From the NCBI GenBank assembly GCA_003694775.1, contig RFJV01000216.1, positions 1 through 7,399 of the forward strand: a stretch of 7,399 nt of DNA. Direction: 5' to 3'. Origin of the DNA: Chloroflexota bacterium. GTDB taxonomy: Bacteria > Chloroflexota > Anaerolineae > 4572-78 > J111. The notes under the pieces are model-generated. The model made no database searches. It was given only the letters and a program-made list of their open reading frames with translations, and had not been told where the DNA came from. Positions 1 through 4,196 of the stretch are shown here, one piece after another. Made by a program: the position numbers and the translations under genes. Each line of letters starts with the position of its first letter. Within the stretch, counting starts at the first letter, position 1.

Positions 1-183
1 GAGCGCGGCCTCGGAGAGCAGTGGCTCCGGCAGGTTCAGCCGGCCTTTGACGCGCAAACTTTCCGGGATGTCGGCATAAAATTCTTCAATGCTTTCTGCA
101 CCGACGGCCTCCAGCATTTCCTGCTTGATGGCCGGTACAGAGTTGGGGATGTATGGATGGACAAAAGGTTTGTTTGGGGGCAT
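1..183 (-). CDS. gcvPA: Glycine dehydrogenase (decarboxylating) subunit 1, N-terminal 61 codons (partial)
   Basis: This is the amino-terminal fragment of the alpha half of the split P protein of the glycine cleavage system. With GcvPB and PLP it decarboxylates glycine and passes the aminomethyl group to the lipoyl H protein in the cytoplasm. The translation from the ATG at 183 opens with a YIPNS element (residues 11-15), then QEMLEAVGAESIEEFYADIP (21-40) and a LNLPEPLLSE stretch (49-58). This is the order expected at the start of GcvPA: YIPxT, then MLxxIGxxSIDELFxDIP, then LxLPxxLSE. An upstream GGAGGAG (minus strand, 194-188) lies 4 nt from the ATG and supports the start. The reading frame is open to position 1, so the gene continues outside the window and the catalytic core is not visible. 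It has the same strand as the sugar transporter but sits about 306 bp beyond it, so it is probably a separate transcription unit. The call rests on recalled family sequence, not a search. Confidence 0.8.
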   Translation of the reverse strand, partial: MPPNKPFVHPYIPNSVPAIKQEMLEAVGAESIEEFYADIPESLRVKGRLNLPEPLLSEAAL

Positions 184-187
184 AGGT

Positions 188-194
188 CTCCTCC
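188..194 (-). promoter_or_regulatory. Strong ribosome binding site of gcvPA
   Basis: On the minus strand GGAGGAG is followed by ACCT and then ATG. It is a near-perfect Shine-Dalgarno match at short spacing and fixes the start of the partial gene at 183. Confidence 0.75.
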
Positions 195-219
195 GTGAAA
201 AAATAATGGGTAAAGACTC

Positions 220-316
220 GCCGTCCACGAATACAACACGAATGCACGAATGTTTGCCCTCGCGGTCCATCCCTAATGGAGACAGGCCGTGAATTCGTGA
301 AAAATCCGTGGGCGGC
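220..316. repeat. Inverted repeat with CACGAAT iterons in the gcvPA leader
   Basis: A 97-bp palindromic block. The ends GCCGTCCACGAAT (220-232) and ATCCGTGGGCGGC (304-316) are inverted repeats of each other with 11 of 13 positions matching. The left arm carries three direct CACGAAT units (226-232, 237-243, 245-251). The right arm carries the inverse ATTCGTG (293-299) and the near-copy ATCCGTG (304-310). Between the arms a small TCCAT/ATGGA hairpin (266-280) is visible. There is no coding potential. If the candidate promoter at 338-366 is right, the block is transcribed as part of a roughly 150-nt gcvPA leader. It could be a second dispersed repeat, a binding array for a regulator, or an RNA structure; the sequence alone does not decide. 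Confidence 0.5.
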
Positions 317-337
317 CAATCAGTGTTTCTTTAGACA

Positions 338-366
338 ATCATACGCGGGAATAAGCTCCGGCACAA
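338..366 (-). promoter_or_regulatory. Candidate sigma70-type promoter for gcvPA
   Basis: Read on the minus strand: TTGTGC (366-361), a 17-bp spacer, then TATGAT (343-338). The -10 matches the consensus at 5 of 6 positions, the -35 at 3 of 6. Transcription would start near 331 and give a leader of about 150 nt containing the CACGAAT inverted repeat. Repeat copy 1 ends only 14 bp upstream of the -35. The call rests on consensus similarity alone. Confidence 0.35.
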
Positions 367-379
367 GCGAGGGATTAAC

Positions 380-486
380 GGACGCATTTCTGTTTTATGG
401 TAGCCGGGGCATCCCTATGCCCCGGCTACCCTATGCCCCGGCATGGGGATGCCGGGGCTACGAACCATAAACATAGAAATACACCT
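380..486 (-). repeat. BIME/MITE-like palindromic element, copy 1 (expanded, inverted)
   Basis: It is related to the copies at 1433 and 2506 but lies in the opposite orientation. The ends are GGACGCATTTC (380-390) and GAAATACACCT (476-486), imperfect inverted repeats. The core at 400-461 holds two complete, separate hairpins. The first is GTAGCCGGGGCAT (400-412), loop CCCT, then ATGCCCCGGCTAC (417-429), a perfect 13-bp stem. The second is CCCCGGCAT (436-444), loop GGGG, then ATGCCGGGG (449-457), followed by CTAC (458-461), which is GTAG on the other strand. Compared with the other copies it has 16 extra bases, seen as a tandem ccctatgccccggct-type unit at 414-445. It begins 3 nt past the stop codon of the MalG-type permease (stop 492-490). 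No T-tract follows in the direction of transcription, so it does not look like a simple intrinsic terminator. Flanking direct repeats are at best degenerate. Confidence 0.85.
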
Positions 487-489
487 GAA

Positions 490-1407
490 TTACCCCTTCA
501 TCCCAGTCAGGGAGATGCCTTCGATGAAGGTGCGCTGGCCAAAGAAGAAGGCAATCACGATGGGGATGGTCACAATAGTGCTGACCGCCATCAGGTACGG
601 GTAAGCGTTGGCTACGGTGCTGTTGTACATAAACGTGCGGCGCATGTTTTCGATGCCCAGCGCCAGCACGTACTGGCGCTGGTCGTTTAGATAAATCAGC
701 GGGCCTAGATAGTTGTTCCAGGCATCGATGAAGGAAAAGAGGGCCACTACGGTGAGCGCCGGTTTGGAGAGGGGCATAATGATGCGGAAGAGAATGTCCA
801 GCTCGCTGGCGCCGTCGATGCGGGCCGCGTCGGAGATTTCTTCCGGGATGGTCAGGAAGAACTGGCGAAGCATAAAGATGAAATACGGAACACCAAAAAA
901 GGCAGGAACCACCAGCGGCAGGAAGGTGTTCAGCCAGCCAAACTGCTTGAAAATCATAAACAGCGGTACCATTGTTACCTGGAAGGGAATCATCATGGTT
1001 GCCAGACAGATAAAAAAGAGGATGTCCCGCCCCGGCCAGCGTACTCTGGCAAAGCCGTAGGCCACCAGGGCTGAGGAGAACACCGTACCGATGGTGGAGG
1101 GGATGGCGTACCGGACAACGGTGTTGAAAATATACAGGTTGAACGGCTGGCTGGCCCAGGCGTCGATAAAGTTGCGCCAGATTGCCGGGTTGGGAATCCA
1201 GACCGGGGGAACGGTATAAATTTGGGAGTCGTTTTTAAGGGCCGAGGAGGCCATCCAGTAGAAGGGCAGGACAAAGGTAATCGCCAGAACAATCAGGATG
1301 GTGTATTTGAGCAGTTCCACCAGCCAGCCGGCGAGACTCAGTTTTTTCAACCGCCGCCATTCGGTAGACAGCGTGTCTGATGGGATGGAAGGAGCCTGTG
1401 TGGTCAT
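490..1407 (-). CDS. Carbohydrate ABC transporter permease, MalG-type (CUT1)
   Basis: A 305-residue inner-membrane permease, the MalG-like half of the channel of a binding-protein-dependent sugar importer. Hydrophobic segments appear near residues 34-56, 98-120, 128-152, 160-182, 215-240 and 268-290, giving the usual six. The cytoplasmic EAA loop that docks on the ATPase is clear at 189-215: EEISDAARIDGAS, then ILFRIIMPLSKPAL, with the conserved Gly at 199. It ends in FIEGISLTGMKG, a typical MalG-family carboxyl end, so it appears full length. The ATG at 1407 is preceded by GGAGG (1416-1412) with a 4-nt gap. It is the last gene of the transporter set, 132 bp from the upstream permease gene, and most of that gap is repeat copy 2. 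Repeat copy 1 follows its stop. The substrate cannot be read from the permease; a mono- or oligosaccharide or sugar alcohol is expected for the family. Confidence 0.93.
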   Translation of the reverse strand: MTTQAPSIPSDTLSTEWRRLKKLSLAGWLVELLKYTILIVLAITFVLPFYWMASSALKNDSQIYTVPPVWIPNPAIWRNFIDAWASQPFNLYIFNTVVRYAIPSTIGTVFSSALVAYGFARVRWPGRDILFFICLATMMIPFQVTMVPLFMIFKQFGWLNTFLPLVVPAFFGVPYFIFMLRQFFLTIPEEISDAARIDGASELDILFRIIMPLSKPALTVVALFSFIDAWNNYLGPLIYLNDQRQYVLALGIENMRRTFMYNSTVANAYPYLMAVSTIVTIPIVIAFFFGQRTFIEGISLTGMKG

Positions 1408-1432
1408 TCTGCCTCCAAAGAGAGTGAGGTGT

Positions 1433-1521
1433 GGTGTATTTCAATTTTATAGTTCGTAGCCCCGGCATCCCCATGCCGGGGCATAGGGATGCCCCGGCTA
1501 CCATAAGACAGAAATGCGCCT
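1433..1521 (+). repeat. BIME/MITE-like palindromic element, copy 2
   Basis: An 89-bp element with ends GGTGTATTTC (1433-1442) and GAAATGCGCCT (1511-1521), matching as inverted repeats at 8 of 10 positions. The 46-bp core (1456-1501) is identical to that of copy 3. It starts with GTAG and ends with CTAC, with a 9-bp stem CCCCGGCAT/ATGCCGGGG sharing its last GGGG with a second stem GGGGCAT/ATGCCCC. Flanks GTGAGGTGT (1424-1432) and GTGTGGTGT (1522-1530) form a possible 9-bp target duplication with one mismatch, though the sequence there is GT-rich. It fills most of the gap between the two permease genes: 18 bp after the stop of the MalF-type gene and 25 bp before the start of the MalG-type gene. 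The downstream ribosome binding site is left intact. Confidence 0.88.
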
Positions 1522-1539
1522 GTGTGGTGTGGATACCGT

Positions 1540-2454
1540 TTATTCCGATTCTCCGCCGTAATATACCCAGCGGGCCGAGGTCTTGAATAAAATCACGGTA
1601 AAGATGATGATGATGACGAACAATATCCAGGCCAGCGCCGATGCTTTACCCATCCGCAGGAAGTTGAAGGCGTTGCGGTACAGGTAAATGGCGTAGAATT
1701 CGGTGGCGTTGTTGGGGCCGCCGCCGGTTAACAGCCAGGGCAGGGTAAACTCCTGAAAGCCGTAAATAAAGCCCATAATCAGGTTGAACAGGATAACCGG
1801 CGTGGACATGGGGATAGTGATGTGCCAGAATTTATGCCAGGCGTTGGCTCCATCGACGGTGGCGGCTTCGTATAGAACACGGGGGACATCCTGAAGCGTT
1901 GCCAGGAAAATGACCATTGCGTTTCCCTGCGCCCACATGTAAATCAAAATGAGCGACGGCTTTGCCAGGGCCGGGCTGGACAGGAAAGGAATGGTCGGCA
2001 GGCCCAGCCCCTGGAGCAGGGAATTGACCGCGCCGAACTGGACATTCAGCAAAAACTGCCAGACCACCGCAGTGACGATGGTAGGGACGATAGCCGGAAA
2101 GAAAAAGATGGCCCGGAAAAAGGGACGGGCAACGATTTTGGTATTGAGCAGACTGGCCATCAGGAAAGCAGATACCACGCCCAGCGGCGCGCCCAGCAGA
2201 ACGTAGTAGAGGGTGTTGTAGATAACCACGCCAAATTTGGGGTCGGTGGTAAACAGCTCAACGTAATTTTTGAAACCGACCGGAACCGGCTCTCTCAGCA
2301 GGTCGTACCGGGTAAAGCTGTAATACAGGGATGAAAGCAGAGGATAGACACGCCACAGCAGAAAGCCGGCCAGCCAGGGCGATACAAACAGCAGACCGGT
2401 GACCAGCCGGCGGCGCTCCGATTTGGACATCCGGTGGGGTGTGAAACGGGTCAT
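1540..2454 (-). CDS. Carbohydrate ABC transporter permease, MalF-type (CUT1)
   Basis: A 304-residue integral membrane subunit, partner of the MalG-type permease in the translocation channel. After a basic amino terminus (KSERRR, 11-16), hydrophobic segments occur near 18-42, 76-102, 112-136, 166-186, 216-236 and 272-291. The EAA loop is at 194-217 (LYEAATVDGANAW, then FWHITIPMSTPV). The GGGP turn at 244-247 and the following ATEFYAIYLYRNAF are typical of MalF-like subunits. The large periplasmic P2 domain of E. coli MalF is absent, as is usual for short CUT1 permeases of this length. The ATG at 2454 has a modest GAGG (2464-2461) at 6 nt; a second Met at codon 9 lacks a site, so the first is preferred. 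The gap to the binding-protein gene is 170 bp, largely repeat copy 3, but shared direction and function argue for one operon. Confidence 0.93.
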   Translation of the reverse strand: MTRFTPHRMSKSERRRLVTGLLFVSPWLAGFLLWRVYPLLSSLYYSFTRYDLLREPVPVGFKNYVELFTTDPKFGVVIYNTLYYVLLGAPLGVVSAFLMASLLNTKIVARPFFRAIFFFPAIVPTIVTAVVWQFLLNVQFGAVNSLLQGLGLPTIPFLSSPALAKPSLILIYMWAQGNAMVIFLATLQDVPRVLYEAATVDGANAWHKFWHITIPMSTPVILFNLIMGFIYGFQEFTLPWLLTGGGPNNATEFYAIYLYRNAFNFLRMGKASALAWILFVIIIIFTVILFKTSARWVYYGGESE

Positions 2455-2505
2455 ACGGTACCTCGAATGAAGGCAATAGTTTTTTGTCGGGGGCGACCGT
2501 CTGGC

Positions 2506-2595
2506 AGGTGTATTTCAATTTTATGGTTCGTAGCCCCGGCATCCCCATGCCGGGGCATAGGGATGCCCCGGCTACCACAAAACTGAAATGCGCCT
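2506..2595 (+). repeat. BIME/MITE-like palindromic element, copy 3, with exact 9-bp flanking duplication
   Basis: A 90-bp element with 11-bp ends AGGTGTATTTC (2506-2516) and GAAATGCGCCT (2585-2595), inverted repeats at 9 of 11 positions. The core 2530-2575 starts with GTAG and ends with CTAC; inside are the stems CCCCGGCAT/ATGCCGGGG and GGGGCAT/ATGCCCC, identical to copy 2. Outside the core only four differences from copy 2 are seen. The element is bracketed by an exact direct repeat CCGTCTGGC at 2497-2505 and 2596-2604, as expected for a target-site duplication from transposition. It begins 29 bp after the stop of the binding-protein gene and ends 51 bp before the start of the MalF-type gene. 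It would form a strong stem-loop between them in the mRNA. Confidence 0.9.
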
Positions 2596-2624
2596 CCGTC
2601 TGGCCGCCCCCCTTTTACCGGCGG

Positions 2625-4022
2625 TTATCCGGCAAAACCGGCGGCCTTGTACTCTTCCACACACCGCTTCTGGAATTCAGCCGCGGCCGCGGCGGCGGTC
2701 ATATTGTCGCGGTACACCTCTTCGCGCAGTTGGTTGTAGGTATCCTGGACAAAGGCGGTAATGGGGCATCGGGCCGGGCCGCGAATTTCGTCGGCCTCTT
2801 TGACGGACTTGAAGTACCATTCCAGCCCCGGATAGGCGGACGGGTCCGCGGATTCAATGAAGGGGATGTAGGCCGGAAGCCAGCCCACTTCCTTGAAGAC
2901 CAGCTCCATCGCCGACTTAGTGTTCAGGAACTCGGCAAACTTAAAGGAGAGTGGAATATGCTTTGACTCTTTGAAGATAACCACATAGTGCCCGCCGGTC
3001 CCCTGCACCTTTACGCCCCGGCGATTTTCCGGCACCGGCGCCCAGGTGGCCCGGTTGTATTTGGCTACTTCCGGCTTCTGAATGGCGGTTTCGCCGGGAT
3101 GCCAGTAGCCCTCGATAATCATGGCCTGGACTTCGGCATTGTAGGAACCGCCCCAGGTATCCTGCCCTTCCACGGAGCGCATTCCGGCGATGTTGTCCGG
3201 GCCGGCGATGCGGTAAAATTCGCCCATTACATCAAAGGCTTCGGCCATCATCTCGTTATCCAGGTTGAACTCGCCGGTTTCTTCATTGAACCACTCAAAT
3301 CCCCAGGAGCGAGTGGCATAGAAGCCGTCCCCTACGGCCCCGCCTTCGGCATCGTAGGGGTCTAACCCAATCTGCAGAAGATTACCGGCATCATCAAATT
3401 TGGTCAGCTCCTTGTGCCACTCCAGGGCCTCCTGCCAGGTCACCGGCGGATTTTCCGGGTCCAGGCCGGCGGCCTCCACCATTCGGGTATTGTAGTTCAG
3501 GCCGTAGCGGACAAAGCATTCCAGGGCCGGAATACCGTACAGCTTCCCCTGGTACTTACCGGCTTCCCAGTTCCCTTCAATGAAATCTTCTTTTTTGATG
3601 ATAGAACTACCGGCAACCAGTTCTTCCAGAGGGGCCAGCACGCCGCGAGCCATCAGGTCCAGGTACGGTGCTTCGGAGGTCATATCCGGCGGAGTGCCGG
3701 AGGCCACCGCGGTGAGCAGGGCTTCGGTTGCCACACTGGGCTTAAGCTCCACATTGACATCCCCCAGCAGTTCCTTGTACTCCGGCAGTTCCTTGAACTT
3801 GTCAAAGAAGGGGGTCAGCTCACCCCAGCCGACCCAGTACTGCAGGGTCACACCTTCTTTAGCCGGGGCCGCGGCCCCTCCCGGCGATTCGCCTTCTGCC
3901 GGCGCCGGTTGCGGCTGGGGGACCTGGGAACTGCACGCGGCCAGGAAACCGGCCGCGGCCAGCATGGTGCTTCGCCGCAAAAATTCACGTCGACTGATAC
4001 CACGGGCTGATGGTTTGTTCAT
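2625..4022 (-). CDS. Sugar ABC transporter substrate-binding lipoprotein (SBP_bac_1 type), Tat-exported
   Basis: A 465-residue extracytoplasmic binding protein that would capture the sugar and deliver it to the two permeases. The amino terminus combines a twin-arginine motif SRREFL (10-15), a hydrophobic stretch (19-29) and a lipobox LAAC with acceptor Cys30. This predicts a folded, Tat-exported lipoprotein anchored outside the cell membrane. A Pro/Ala/Gly linker (33-55) precedes the binding fold, which opens GVTLQYWVGWGE and shows family patterns such as SGTPPDM (about 108-114), YGIPA, TWQEALEWHKEL and the carboxyl-side FAEFLNTKSAMELVFKEVGW. Length fits family 1 binding proteins. An alanine run near residue 445 lies in a charged helix and looks ordinary. 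The ATG at 4022 follows AAAGGAGT (4038-4031) at 8 nt. It is the first gene of the importer operon and faces the divergent regulator. Ligand specificity is not readable. Confidence 0.93.
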   Translation of the reverse strand: MNKPSARGISRREFLRRSTMLAAAGFLAACSSQVPQPQPAPAEGESPGGAAAPAKEGVTLQYWVGWGELTPFFDKFKELPEYKELLGDVNVELKPSVATEALLTAVASGTPPDMTSEAPYLDLMARGVLAPLEELVAGSSIIKKEDFIEGNWEAGKYQGKLYGIPALECFVRYGLNYNTRMVEAAGLDPENPPVTWQEALEWHKELTKFDDAGNLLQIGLDPYDAEGGAVGDGFYATRSWGFEWFNEETGEFNLDNEMMAEAFDVMGEFYRIAGPDNIAGMRSVEGQDTWGGSYNAEVQAMIIEGYWHPGETAIQKPEVAKYNRATWAPVPENRRGVKVQGTGGHYVVIFKESKHIPLSFKFAEFLNTKSAMELVFKEVGWLPAYIPFIESADPSAYPGLEWYFKSVKEADEIRGPARCPITAFVQDTYNQLREEVYRDNMTAAAAAAEFQKRCVEEYKAAGFAG

Positions 4023-4030
4023 CTCTGTCC

Positions 4031-4038
4031 ACTCCTTT
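4031..4038 (-). promoter_or_regulatory. Ribosome binding site of the sugar-binding protein gene
   Basis: On the minus strand AAAGGAGT lies 8 nt before the ATG at 4022. It is the best Shine-Dalgarno match in the operon together with that of the MalG-type gene, and it supports the annotated start and signal peptide. Confidence 0.7.
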
Positions 4039-4061
4039 GTAGCTGGTAAAATTTGCCGGTG

Positions 4062-4076
4062 GCCGGAATTTCCGGC
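4062..4076. promoter_or_regulatory. Perfect 15-bp palindrome, operator candidate
   Basis: GCCGGAA-T-TTCCGGC is a perfect inverted repeat with a single central base, about 40 bp upstream of the sugar-binding-protein start. Another GCCGGT lies just upstream at 4055-4060. A site of this size and symmetry suits a dimeric regulator, but it would also fold as a small hairpin in the leader RNA. CCGG is common in this GC-rich sequence, so the evidence is the symmetry, not the motif. Confidence 0.4.
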
Positions 4077-4081
4077 TTGCC

Positions 4082-4106
4082 GCCGGTTTGACGAGACTCT
4101 ACCGGC
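4082..4106. promoter_or_regulatory. Spaced inverted repeat GCCGGT-N13-ACCGGC overlapping the regulator promoter
   Basis: GCCGGT (4082-4087) and ACCGGC (4101-4106) are exact inverted half-sites whose centres are 19 bp apart. The pair covers the -35 box and spacer of the candidate promoter for the plus-strand regulator. A protein bound here would be placed to block that promoter and influence the divergent transporter promoter. This is a positional inference; no regulator family is assigned. Confidence 0.35.
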
Positions 4107-4116
4107 ATGTTACGAT
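4088..4116 (+). promoter_or_regulatory. Candidate sigma70-type promoter for the HTH-receiver regulator
   Basis: TTGACG (4088-4093), a 17-bp spacer, and TACGAT (4111-4116). The -35 matches at 5 of 6 positions, the -10 at 4 of 6. The start would fall near 4123, giving a leader of about 60 nt before the ATG at 4185. A weaker alternative is TTACGA (4110-4115) with TATAAA (4132-4137) at 16 bp. Confidence 0.45.
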
Positions 4117-4141
4117 AGCTTTGCAGATAACTATAAAACAA
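4112..4141 (-). promoter_or_regulatory. Weak candidate promoter for the sugar transporter operon
   Basis: On the minus strand TTGTTT (4141-4136), an 18-bp spacer, and TATCGT (4117-4112). It matches only 3 of 6 and 4 of 6 positions. It is listed because some promoter must lie in this 162-bp divergent gap, and this -10 would overlap that of the plus-strand promoter, making the two units mutually exclusive. The true promoter could be elsewhere in the gap. Confidence 0.2.
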
Positions 4142-4176
4142 GGGCGGACTTTTTTCCAGGGCTTTATTTGGTCATA

Positions 4177-4196
4177 AAGCGGACATGAAGCGGACA
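4177..4196 (+). repeat. Direct repeat AAGCGGACA spanning the regulator start codon
   Basis: AAGCGGACA occurs at 4177-4185 and again at 4188-4196, an 11-bp period that includes the ATG at 4185. No good Shine-Dalgarno is visible ahead of this ATG; the nearest purine-rich stretch is AAAGCGG. The repeat may be a small duplication that created or shifted the initiation region, or it may be chance. Confidence 0.4.

Noticed and set aside
184..380. Glycine riboswitch upstream of gcvPA
   Set aside because: I looked for the conserved GGAGAG-type start and the paired aptamer core on the minus strand and did not find them. The structure there is the CACGAAT inverted repeat instead.
400..461. Repeat copy 1 as an intrinsic terminator of the importer operon
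   Set aside because: The stems are strong, but on the minus strand they are followed by CATAAAACAG rather than a T-tract. Rho-dependent ending or RNA processing at the hairpin remains possible.
371..495. Target-site duplication around copy 1
   Set aside because: The best flanking match (GGATTAACG against GAATTACCC) agrees at only 6 of 9 positions, too weak to claim.
397..2578. Short reading frames beginning MVAGASLCPG in or near the repeats, on both strands
   Set aside because: They are translations of the repeated palindrome running into out-of-frame sequence of the permease genes. Their shared start reflects the DNA repeat, not a protein family.
380..2595. CRISPR-like array from the recurring GC-rich palindrome
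   Set aside because: Only three copies, in mixed orientation, separated by about 1 kb of genes; there is no regular spacer pattern.
3414..4188. Overlapping plus-strand open frames of about 200 codons opposite the binding-protein gene
   Set aside because: They are antisense to a clear Tat lipoprotein and binding fold, with no domain of their own.
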